Shown one piece after another: positions 1 through 7,100 of a stretch of DNA of 8,362 bases. The translations under genes and the position numbers were made by a program. Below the pieces are notes generated by a model. That model saw only the letters and a list, made by a program, of their open reading frames with translations. It was not told the origin of the DNA and did no database searches. Within the stretch, counting starts at the first letter, position 1, and each line of letters begins with the position of its first letter. Source of the stretch: Candidatus Pacearchaeota archaeon (GTDB lineage Archaea; Nanoarchaeota; Nanoarchaeia; Pacearchaeales; GW2011-AR1); assembly GCA_002686195.1 (NCBI GenBank), contig NZAS01000092.1, positions 1 to 8,362 of the forward strand, given 5' to 3'.

Positions 1-11
1 GGAGAAATAGA

Positions 12-203
12 ATGAACTTTGCTTGTGTGAAAAAAATTAAGAACTGGTTTAAAGCAGTACCAACGCCAGTAATTGTTGAACCCGAAACCGATCTTTCTAG
101 TTTGAAGCTATCTGAGCTTAGAGCAGTCGCAAAAGAACGCGGAATGAAAGGTTATACAAAATATAAAAAAGCTGAATTATTACAACTACTTAAAGGAGAA
201 TAA
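12..203 (+). CDS. Small SAP/Rho-N-like helical domain protein
   Basis: This 63-residue protein starts at ATG 12, with GGAG at bases 1-4 as a well-placed ribosome binding site. Residues 1-27 form a basic, then proline/valine-rich leader. Residues 28-62 read as two helices joined by a short turn. The pattern of L, L, LR..A..RG, a Gly-Tyr turn, then K.ELL.LL matches the small helix-extended-helix fold of SAP and Rho-terminator N-terminal domains, which bind DNA or RNA. The leader may only tether the module. The gene ends one base before the next start, so the two are probably co-transcribed. What is seen is the pattern and the basic residues. Nucleic acid binding is inferred from the fold, and the actual role in the phage is unknown. 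Confidence 0.75.
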   Translation: MNFACVKKIKNWFKAVPTPVIVEPETDLSSLKLSELRAVAKERGMKGYTKYKKAELLQLLKGE

Positions 204-204
204 A

Positions 205-429
205 ATGAATAAAAAAGAAGAAAGTATGAAACTATCAAATCAAGCCTTGGGGGCTATTATGATGGCCCTCCAGGAGTCTTTGATGAATCAATTGGATATT
301 GTACCAATTTTACAGAATTTTGATTTAATAATGACACAAGATGGGCTTATAGTGAACAATCCCCCCACAGTGCGCATGACTGACAGTTCAGAGATTACTG
401 AACAAGATTTAGCCAAAATGGTAAAATAA
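205..429 (+). CDS. Hypothetical phage protein, 74 residues
   Basis: ATG 205 is preceded by AAAGGAG at bases 192-198 with good spacing, so I prefer it. An in-frame ATG at 226 follows a purine-rich stretch and is a possible second start, giving a protein that begins MKLSNQALG. The first half is a Met/Leu-rich amphipathic helix (ALGAIMMALQESLMNQ). It is followed by a short alternating segment with an NPPTVRM motif and an acidic, then basic tail. There are no cysteines, no signal peptide and no membrane segment. I do not recognise a characterised family; the style is that of small conserved proteins of T4-like marine phages. The stop codon shares one base with the next start (TAATG), suggesting translational coupling. 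No function is proposed. Confidence 0.75.
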   Translation: MNKKEESMKLSNQALGAIMMALQESLMNQLDIVPILQNFDLIMTQDGLIVNNPPTVRMTDSSEITEQDLAKMVK

Positions 430-692
430 TGCCTCGCTATCGTTATGTGTGCACAAAATGCTCCACAGAGCATATAATTTTTCATTTATATGAAGAAGAG
501 CCTTTAACGAATTGCAACACTCCAGAGTGTGCAGGGTGCTTGGTGCGTAGTGTTACCAAGCCCGTAGTTCCCCATGTGCTTCCCGTTGAGACAACAACTG
601 GGGAACTAACGGAAGAATTTATAGAAGAAAGTAAGGAAGCCTTAAAACAACAAAAACGCGAAGCCAAAGAGAGCACTTATGAGCCGTCTTGA
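429..692 (+). CDS. FmdB-like zinc ribbon protein
   Basis: This 87-residue protein has an N-terminal zinc ribbon. It begins MPRYRYVCTKC, very close to the FmdB/regulatory-protein start (MPxYxYxCxxC). The visible cysteines are C8 and C11 (CxxC), C29, and C34 and C37 (CxxC). The two CxxC knuckles are the probable zinc ligands, and V39-R40-S41 after the second knuckle fits the usual strand of the ribbon. Residues 60-87 are highly charged, rich in Glu and Lys, and probably a helix or disordered tail. FmdB-type ribbons occur in bacteria and phages and are thought to contact nucleic acid or protein; the exact role here is not known. The start overlaps the previous stop by one base, and the 3' end overlaps the next gene by 14 bases. 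Confidence 0.8.
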   Translation: MPRYRYVCTKCSTEHIIFHLYEEEPLTNCNTPECAGCLVRSVTKPVVPHVLPVETTTGELTEEFIEESKEALKQQKREAKESTYEPS

Positions 693-1047
693 GATAATAT
701 TATCATCTATTTTATTTTTATCAATTTGTTTTAATGTGGGTATTTTTATATATGCACGCGCCTCTATTTCGCGATTGCTTTTTGTATCAGAGGAGTTGGG
801 CGATTTACAAAACATGATTGATGCTTTCGCAAAACATGTAAAATCAGTATATGAATTAGAAATGTTTTATGGGGATGTGACCTTAGAACATCTTTTAAAC
901 CATGCTGTTTCTTTTAACGAACAATTAGAAACATTTGAGCATATTTATTCCTTGACTGAAGACGAAGCGCCCAACGAACAATTAATTGAGGACGAAGAAT
1001 TTGACAGTAACGAAGAAGAAGATACGCCGCCGCCGAGCGAAGACTAA
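679..1047 (+). CDS. Single-pass membrane protein with acidic tail, unknown function
   Basis: This 122-residue protein starts at ATG 679, inside the end of the zinc ribbon gene, with AAAGAGAG just upstream as a ribosome binding site. Residues 6-26 form one strong hydrophobic helix (IILSSILFLSICFNVGIFIYA). There is one Arg before it and Arg at 27 and 32 after it, which weakly favours a cytoplasmic C-terminus. Residues 35-90 are helical with regularly spaced hydrophobics, possibly a coiled coil or oligomerisation segment. Residues from about 93 to the end are very acidic and finish in a Pro-rich stretch. I do not recognise a named family. A membrane-anchored host-takeover or assembly factor is possible, but this is inference. 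The acidic tail is encoded by the same DNA as the basic start of the sigma-like gene. Confidence 0.75.
   Translation: MSRLEIILSSILFLSICFNVGIFIYARASISRLLFVSEELGDLQNMIDAFAKHVKSVYELEMFYGDVTLEHLLNHAVSFNEQLETFEHIYSLTEDEAPNEQLIEDEEFDSNEEEDTPPPSED
988..992 (+). promoter_or_regulatory. Ribosome binding site candidate deciding the sigma-like gene start
   Basis: GAGGA lies nine to ten bases before TTG 1001, inside the upstream membrane-protein gene. No comparable site precedes the other in-frame TTG at 986. This favours TTG 1001, though neither start is certain. Confidence 0.4.
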
Positions 1048-1711
1048 AAACTATTATTTTACTCAGGTCCACGAGGATGCGATAGTAAAATATGCTATTA
1101 CTGAAGATATAAAAATTAGGACAGAGTTATACGTTAACTATATTCAACCTGCATTTAATGAAATGGTTGATAAGATAGTTTTTACTTATAAATTTACTAA
1201 CCTTCCTAATTGCGATTACTTGCGAGATGAATGTAAAATCTGGCTCGTAACTATTTTAGACAAGTATGATCCAAATAAAGGCTCTAAAGCCTTTTCTTAT
1301 TTTTCGGTTATTACCAAAAATTGGTTCATTCACAAAGTAAAACAACAACAGAAAAAGAACAAACGTGAAGTTGATTTAGACCACCTTCCCAAGAGATATG
1401 AAGAAGAGTTTCTTTCAACTAATGAATCATATGTTACTACGCGGGAAGAAGATGAATTTTGGAATTCATTTTATGAAGAATTAAAGTCTTGGGATCCGTC
1501 CCAAATGAAAGAAAATGATCTAAAAGTTTATAAAGCGATTATTATTCTTTTCGAGTCGAAAGAGGATATTGAAATTTTTAATAAAAAAGCTATTTACCTA
1601 TACCTGCGTGAGATTACCGATCTGAATACTAAACAGATTGTTAATTCTCTGAAGAAGTTTCGTAAAAGATATTACAACTTCAAACAAAATTGGGAGAATG
1701 GTTTATTATGA
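1001..1711 (+). CDS. T4 gp55-like RNA polymerase sigma factor (late transcription)
   Basis: The protein has about 236 residues if TTG 1001 is used, or 241 from TTG 986. No ATG lies early in the frame, and the first Met-encoded alternative, near base 1161, would remove conserved-looking sequence. The N-terminus is strongly basic (KKKIRRRRAKTK). Residues about 73-122 resemble sigma region 2: an acidic/aromatic helix (LRDECKIWLVTILDKY), then YDPNKGSKAFSYFSVITKNWF, which parallels the -10-binding helix and core-binding surface of sigma-70 proteins. A basic linker follows. Residues about 195-230 form a possible helix-turn-helix ending in a basic helix. Known T4 gp55 redirects host RNA polymerase to late promoters together with gp33 and the sliding clamp; that role is inferred here. 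The gene overlaps its neighbours on both sides and sits directly before virion genes. Confidence 0.72.
   Translation: MTVTKKKIRRRRAKTKNYYFTQVHEDAIVKYAITEDIKIRTELYVNYIQPAFNEMVDKIVFTYKFTNLPNCDYLRDECKIWLVTILDKYDPNKGSKAFSYFSVITKNWFIHKVKQQQKKNKREVDLDHLPKRYEEEFLSTNESYVTTREEDEFWNSFYEELKSWDPSQMKENDLKVYKAIIILFESKEDIEIFNKKAIYLYLREITDLNTKQIVNSLKKFRKRYYNFKQNWENGLL
1692..1698 (+). promoter_or_regulatory. Ribosome binding site for the 99-residue protein
   Basis: GGGAGAA sits nine bases before ATG 1708, within the last codons of the sigma-like gene. It supports ATG 1708 over the in-frame TTG at 1690, which the site itself would overlap. Confidence 0.5.
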
Positions 1712-2007
1712 ATGCAAAAGATTTAGATTCTCTTATAAGTGAAGCACTGGATAATATTCGTAACGATAGAAAAGTTGCGCGCGAATTTCTTAATGAAATT
1801 GCAAATCAGATTGCTACTGATGCTGATCAGAATAAATACTTAAGCCCAGTGGCCGCGAAGCACATTGAAACCATGCAGCGCTCAAACGAACAACTTGTAA
1901 AGCTAATTGGAATTAGACATAAAGGACAAGTACAAGGCGTAGAGTTAACTCAAGAAGATAAAGACCATATTTTTGATTTGATTCAAGGAGGAGTTGAAAA
2001 TGGCTAG
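1708..2007 (+). CDS. Small helical phage protein coupled to the sigma-like gene
   Basis: This 99-residue protein starts at ATG 1708 in an ATGA overlap with the stop of the sigma-like gene, a classic translational coupling arrangement. It is almost wholly helical and highly charged. The central stretch LSPVAAKHIETMQRSNEQLVKL is strikingly regular, and a second acidic helix (TQEDKDHIFDLIQ) ends the protein. It has no cysteine and no membrane segment. I do not recognise a characterised family. By size and position two ideas are possible: a gp33-like co-activator partner of the sigma factor, or a small terminase-like subunit. The sequence alone does not decide between them. The 3' end overlaps the next gene by eight bases. 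Confidence 0.75.
   Translation: MNAKDLDSLISEALDNIRNDRKVAREFLNEIANQIATDADQNKYLSPVAAKHIETMQRSNEQLVKLIGIRHKGQVQGVELTQEDKDHIFDLIQGGVENG
1985..1993 (+). promoter_or_regulatory. Strong ribosome binding site for the spike/peptidase gene
   Basis: AAGGAGGAG, close to a perfect Shine-Dalgarno sequence, lies six bases before ATG 2000. It is the strongest such site in the window and implies high expression. It also favours ATG 2000 over the in-frame TTG at 1994, which directly abuts the site. Confidence 0.65.
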
Positions 2008-3199
2008 TGACGAAAGCGGACCTTTACCAGGACCTTTTACTCTTCCTTTGCAGGCTGTTGACTGGGCCCTTAAAATACCTTCAAGTTATAACGCGTTGAG
2101 AACTGACACTGTGATGAAAAAGGCAAAAGTCATGACTCAGCCCGAGCCACTAAGTCCTCTTGATGGATGGGTTGCCGGCGGAACTGCCACTTCAAACCAA
2201 CCCTCCGGAGAATATATATGCCAGGTTATGTTGATAGATGTGTTACTGGGTCATGTAAAATTTTACGGAGATGTGTGTGAGTTGGCTTTATCTTCAAATT
2301 CAGAACAGTATAGTAAATTTATGTCCCTTTATACGAGAATGACTATTCCGAAAGTTGGCGACTCGTTGATGCCCCACATTAATGATATTGTTGAAGTTTC
2401 GTTAGACCCGGGAGATAATGGAACACCTCTTGATTATCAAAATGGAACATTTGTAAAGATTTTCTCAAGACCGGCGCCAGTAGTGGACATAGAAGCTACA
2501 TGTGTATCCCTGAGATCAATGTTTGGAAACGGCAATGATGCTCCGCTGGGAGGAGAGGATCCTGGAAACTGTCCTTGGTCGAATGGTGGGCAACAATACA
2601 CAGCGACATGGAACTCTTCAGAGTATCCTGGGACTGGTGATACATGGAATGGTACAATTTTGAAAAATGGACAAATAGAAGACACAGGATTACTGGAAAC
2701 TGATTCAAAATCGGGCGCCCAATTATTGATTCCAGCTATGGTAGATTTTAAGAAATTGGCGGCAGCATATGAAACAAAATTCCCAGGTAAAACCCTGAAG
2801 GGTTCAGGTTATCGTACTTATGCTTCTCAGATTGCACTACGTAATAAGCGACACCTTAATGGGGCATTTGTTTGTGGACAAGGAGAGCATGATGCTTCTG
2901 GCAAGTTTGTTGGAATGGCTGCCACTCCGGGTACATCTAATCATGGCTGGGCGGCCGCTTTTGATGTTGATCGTTCAGCATCCGGTTGGACCAATGGCAA
3001 CGAAGGAGATTCTCCAGAATTTCAATGGATAAATAAGTTTTCTAAAAATTTCAATTTTGTTTTTGGAGTCAGAAACGAACATTGGCATTTGGATTGGATG
3101 CCTTTTAGTCGCCAAGTTGATGGCAAAATAGCCTCTACGAGCCAGTCCTCATGGGTGTCTTCGGCCGGCACAGAGTACACTAATATTACGTTGGCTTAA
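2000..3199 (+). CDS. gp5-like baseplate hub/spike protein with M15 peptidase domain
   Basis: This 399-residue protein begins at ATG 2000. Residues about 70-155 are strand-rich with a PKVGDSLMPHINDIVEVSL segment, consistent with the OB fold at the start of T4 gp5-type hub proteins. A Gly/Ser/Thr/Asn-rich linker follows at about 170-225. Residues 240-375 form a D-Ala-D-Ala carboxypeptidase/L-Ala-D-Glu endopeptidase domain (peptidase M15, VanY-like). SGYRTY carries the substrate-binding Arg272. SNHGWAAAFDVD gives zinc ligands His315 and Asp322. EHWHLD gives catalytic Glu360 and zinc ligand His363. The usual Gly of SxHxxG is Ala318. It would cut peptidoglycan peptides during infection, whereas T4 gp5 carries a lysozyme that cuts the glycan. 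There is no signal peptide, which fits a virion enzyme better than a secreted endolysin, although an endolysin is the alternative. Confidence 0.85.
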   Translation: MASDESGPLPGPFTLPLQAVDWALKIPSSYNALRTDTVMKKAKVMTQPEPLSPLDGWVAGGTATSNQPSGEYICQVMLIDVLLGHVKFYGDVCELALSSNSEQYSKFMSLYTRMTIPKVGDSLMPHINDIVEVSLDPGDNGTPLDYQNGTFVKIFSRPAPVVDIEATCVSLRSMFGNGNDAPLGGEDPGNCPWSNGGQQYTATWNSSEYPGTGDTWNGTILKNGQIEDTGLLETDSKSGAQLLIPAMVDFKKLAAAYETKFPGKTLKGSGYRTYASQIALRNKRHLNGAFVCGQGEHDASGKFVGMAATPGTSNHGWAAAFDVDRSASGWTNGNEGDSPEFQWINKFSKNFNFVFGVRNEHWHLDWMPFSRQVDGKIASTSQSSWVSSAGTEYTNITLA

Positions 3200-3211
3200 A
3201 AGGACTATTAT

Positions 3212-4141
3212 ATGGCAAAAAGAAAATTCTCGGATCTTGGATTAAATCCAAACTTCCCTAACGTACAAGATCTTATTGATCAAGGCGTCACAGTAAATAA
3301 AGTACCAGCCGGCAGCGGCTTAATGAATACTCCCAATACTCCCATATCCACGGGATATCAGACACCGCCTGGTGCATATCCGATTAATAATATGGGTGCA
3401 TCTATAATGGTCGGAGCAATACCCCCTATGGGTTTGTCTTCTGGGTTTGGCGCCCCAGGCGCCAACGTTCCGACAGTCGATTTGGTGGTTGGAAGAGCCG
3501 CCGCAGCACGCAAAGGACAAGGACCAACAGAAGGCTCCGTCGTTGATAACAATTTTGGTACTGATGCTGCGCGAATTTATATTAGCCGCTTGACTGATAT
3601 TGATCGACATTTTGGATTAGCCGGCCAAGCATCTGCTAATGCTAATGCCATGGCACGTTCTGCGGTGGCCATTAAAGCAGATGGAGTTCGAATTATTGGT
3701 CGCGAAGGGGTCAAAATTGTCACAGGCAAAATGAAAGGTGGCGCCTTCGGCCCGCATGGCGAAACAAATTCTTTAGGCGGAAGAGTAGAAAGCCCAGCCC
3801 CTAAGATTGAATTAATAGCGGGAAATAATTATGATATAGTTCAAGGAGTGGCACTGGGAGAAAAAACTCGTGACTCATTGCGAGAACTTCACGAAATTTT
3901 ACAAGATCTGTGGAGTGCAGTATATAACTTTATCACACTACAAACGGGATGGGATGGAGTTGTGGGAGTAAGTCCGCTCCCTCACTACCCAGCCGGCGCG
4001 GCGCCAAAATCAATGGGAAATATGACAATGGTTATGAGTTCTTTATATTCTACTCGAGTGAATCTTATGACATGGAATCATAATTATACGAGTCCAACAC
4101 AGGATACTTATATTGTGAGCAGAAATGTGAGAACGAATTAG
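3212..4141 (+). CDS. Virion structural protein, probable baseplate/spike component
   Basis: This 309-residue protein starts at ATG 3212 after AAAAGGA, which overlaps the previous stop. Residues 1-95 are rich in Gly, Pro, Asn and Met and probably extended. The central segment at 154-172 (IKADGVRIIGREGVKIVTG) alternates hydrophobic and polar residues. This is the pattern of the triple-stranded beta-prism repeats in gp5/VgrG-type spikes (KADGVxIxGxxxIxI). A second strand pair follows at about 200-216 (IELIAGNNYDIVQG). Residues 220-255 form a helix, then a His/Asn-rich tail ending NHNYTSPTQDTYIVSRNV. It has no enzymatic motif. Its position directly after the hub/peptidase gene suggests it extends or caps the same spike, as a separate chain rather than a gp5 C-terminal domain. 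That assignment is inference; virion localisation is fairly likely. Confidence 0.7.
   Translation: MAKRKFSDLGLNPNFPNVQDLIDQGVTVNKVPAGSGLMNTPNTPISTGYQTPPGAYPINNMGASIMVGAIPPMGLSSGFGAPGANVPTVDLVVGRAAAARKGQGPTEGSVVDNNFGTDAARIYISRLTDIDRHFGLAGQASANANAMARSAVAIKADGVRIIGREGVKIVTGKMKGGAFGPHGETNSLGGRVESPAPKIELIAGNNYDIVQGVALGEKTRDSLRELHEILQDLWSAVYNFITLQTGWDGVVGVSPLPHYPAGAAPKSMGNMTMVMSSLYSTRVNLMTWNHNYTSPTQDTYIVSRNVRTN
3447..3465. repeat. Perfect 8-bp GC-rich inverted repeat inside a structural gene
   Basis: TTGGCGCC and GGCGCCAA are exact reverse complements separated by the three bases CCA. They could form a tight hairpin in mRNA. The repeat encodes a Gly/Ala/Pro-rich part of the virion protein. No T-tract follows, so it is not a Rho-independent terminator. 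Confidence 0.6.
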
Positions 4142-4150
4142 TTATATAAC
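4141..4150. repeat. 10-bp AT-rich palindrome at the largest intergenic gap
   Basis: GTTATATAAC is a perfect palindrome. It starts on the last base of a stop codon and ends just before the AAGG ribosome binding site of the giant gene (4151-4154). It is too short and AT-rich to be a strong hairpin. A protein or promoter site is possible but unproven. Confidence 0.4.
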
Positions 4151-4160
4151 AAGGTAAATC

Positions 4161-7100
4161 ATGGCAGAATCAAAATTCCTACCTTATCAAGATGCAAACG
4201 GCGATGGTTTAATTGACGTTTGTGAGGAGATTTCAGTACCGGAACCCATAGAGTGTCCGGAGTGTGTACCTAATCCGGCAGCCATTGTGCCCGATTGGCT
4301 TAATCGTAGTAAATATCAACCATTTTTAAACGAGAAGCTTTGTAAATATCAAGTTACTGTTACAACAAGGGAAACAACAACCGGATTCCTCGCAGCCGGT
4401 AGCGAGGGAGCATCAGAAGCGGCCTTAAACGAGATATATCTCGAATATCAAGAGACCGCCATTAGAGCACTTTTAACGTCATATAATAAAGACAAATCTG
4501 ATCCTTCTATTAATGCGATTAAAGAAGTAATAGAAAATACTGAATATTCTTTAGACCCTCGACCTAAATCTCGTTTAAAGCTTTTATATTCGGTACCTAA
4601 AGAAAACCTTGATGCAATAGAGGACGATGAAGAGGAAGAAGAAGAGGAAGAAGCTGAATCGGGTGATATTAGTGTAACCTTTATGGCGGGCGAACTTGGA
4701 CCCATGATGATGTACATTCGCAAAACTCTTAGACTGTATAATCGCTACCTTCTAACATATCAAAAGGTTGAGGAATCAAATTTATTGTTTTTAGAAGACA
4801 ATAGACCGTTTTATTTAAAAAATTACGGAGATTGGGGCGGCGGCATGGCCAGTAATGAAATTATGTCTCAAGTGTTGCCCGAATTAGATGCTTTTTTAAA
4901 CAATAAAGGATACAATATAGCCAATATCGGAGGACTATTTCAAAAAGGTGGGGGCTTATTTGGCGCAAATGATCGCTTAACAGAAATAACATTTACATTT
5001 AATGGTGAATATAAAATAAAGCAATTGAGGTTTTTTACAGAAGGATGCGGAGAACAACCAGTAATCATTGGGGGGCGTGAGACTGGACCTTTAGCTGCTC
5101 TTTATAATACGGATGCTTGGAAAGATACGACTGCCATGGCATATTTGGCATCGTTAAAAGAAATGAACGCAGAAATTCAAGCTCGAGTGGCGCCAAATTG
5201 GATAGAATTTCTGAAAAAGTATACATATCCCGAAATTTATGAAACAGATACTGTAGCCTATGAATCTACTCCTGGCAGTTGTATAGGCGAGGCGTTAATA
5301 AACGAAGGTAAACAACTGGGACAAGATGTTCTTGACGACGTTTTTGGGATTGCAGATGCTATAGCTTATCAATGGAAAGATCAGTTGTGTAAAAAATCAC
5401 TCGGAGAAGCGATTGATGAACAAACTGAATTAGGGATCCTCTATAATCCTTATTTTGAGGACAATAAGAGCACCTATGCTATGGCTCAAGAACAAGCCTT
5501 TAAAACTTTAGAAGATCAAGATCAAGTTTTCCTCGGGTTTTGTGCACGAGTTTTGGGCGGCATGGGGATGGGCAGCGGCAAAGGTGGCAAGCCTAGATGT
5601 GGTTCCGGCGGCGAGAATAGCGCTCAAGAGATGTTAGATGTCTTATGGTCGGAAGGTTTCGAAGAATTTAAACTATGCGGACTTATGGATTTCATGATGG
5701 AAGCCATACAGTGCTTAATGGGCGGTTTAACTCTCGAAGAAGCTTTAGGAGTCATGATAGAAAGAGCATGCCAAGCGATGTCTATTAACAATTTTGGCGA
5801 CATGTGGAAAGGTTTGCCTCCCGATAAGCAAGCTGAATTGGATGCATTGGTTAAAAAGAAAATTGAAAGCGGCGATGTGTTTAAGGACGACAGTTCCCTT
5901 CAAACCTATTCAGATGGAATAGCTCAAGGTACTGGTGCCACATCTGGCGAGGCCGGCGAAGCTTCGACTCGAACCCTGTGGTCAAAGCCGTGGGAAGATG
6001 AGACTATTTCGGAGCAAGAGAAGGGACTAAGCGCAGATGGCGTTGGCATGTCAAGCGAGGATTTACAGGATCCAGGAGCAGAAACAAGAACACTTGTCCA
6101 ACAGTTTGATGTAGGTTCTGAGGAAAACAGAAACAAGCTGGATAGCAATGTGGTCATACAAGCTTATGTCCAAGCGCTTTTAGAGGTATACCAAGACAAT
6201 TTGTTGGAACTGGTAGATGAATTAAACAAGTTCCCAGGCGCACAATTAATAGCAAATGTTATTGCATTTATAGACTGCCCTCGTCCTCCGTTCTTTAATC
6301 CCAGCATCATGGACTTTATTAAGGATATCGAGCTTCCATTTTGTCGCGACATGAAAGAAATTGCTTTTCCACGAATCCAAAATCCTTATGGCTGGTTTCC
6401 CAAAATTATGGATATTCTTTCCATATTAAAAGAAGCTTTTATGTGTGCTTTGCAGCAGGTTATTATTGCGATTATAATGAAGCTGATAGTTAAAGTTTGC
6501 GAATTAATAGGGAATGCGATGTGCAAGGCTTTGGAAATGGCAGGGGATGCTATAGCAGCCCTGGTGACTCCCAACGATTGTACTCAATTCTCAGACATGG
6601 TGAGAGAAGCTTTATGCGGCGATGGCGCTGATGATGAGATGGTTAATGATACCACGGTCGATATGATAGCTTCATTGGGTGTCGGCACCGCCGCATTAGC
6701 TGATCGAGAACAAGCGTTGGCATTTGCTGAAGATATTGGGTGTTCTGTTACTCGAAAAGAACTTGCAGAGGCTCTGCTGGGAGACATGTCGAACGATATG
6801 GCAGACGCAATGGTAAGCTTGGTTGAGAATGAATATGAAGATTTTGAAGAAGCGCTCCCGCACAAACAGGCAATGAGAAGCTTTTTTAATGGCATGGGTA
6901 ATCTATTGCCGCTAGACTTTAGGGACACGTTAAGAGATTTCGTCAACGAGCTTCCGGCAAATGACGCGATGCCAGCACATCCTTCTCTTTGTGCTACTCC
7001 AGAACAAGTGGAAAACTTTTGTGATTTAAGAGCAGAGCTTTTAGCCGACCGCGCTTCACCGGAACAAATTGCACAAATGTGCGATAACATTAGAGACAAA

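Noticed and set aside
1184..1195. TTATAAATT as a T4-type late promoter core
   Set aside because: It sits inside the sigma-like coding sequence (encoding a Tyr-Lys-Phe-Thr stretch), differs from TATAAATA, and has no start codon suitably downstream.
2820..3032. 70-residue + strand frame inside the peptidase gene
   Set aside because: The frame containing the zinc motifs SNHGW and EHWHLD is clearly the coding one, so this is a shadow.
4448..4723. Minus-strand frame with a long serine run
   Set aside because: It is the reverse complement of the Glu/Asp tract (GAA/GAG read as Ser codons) inside the giant + strand gene, so it is a shadow.
6584..7099. 171-residue minus-strand frame
   Set aside because: It lies wholly inside the open + strand giant frame, is Ser/Ala-rich from reverse-complement codons, and has no family motif.
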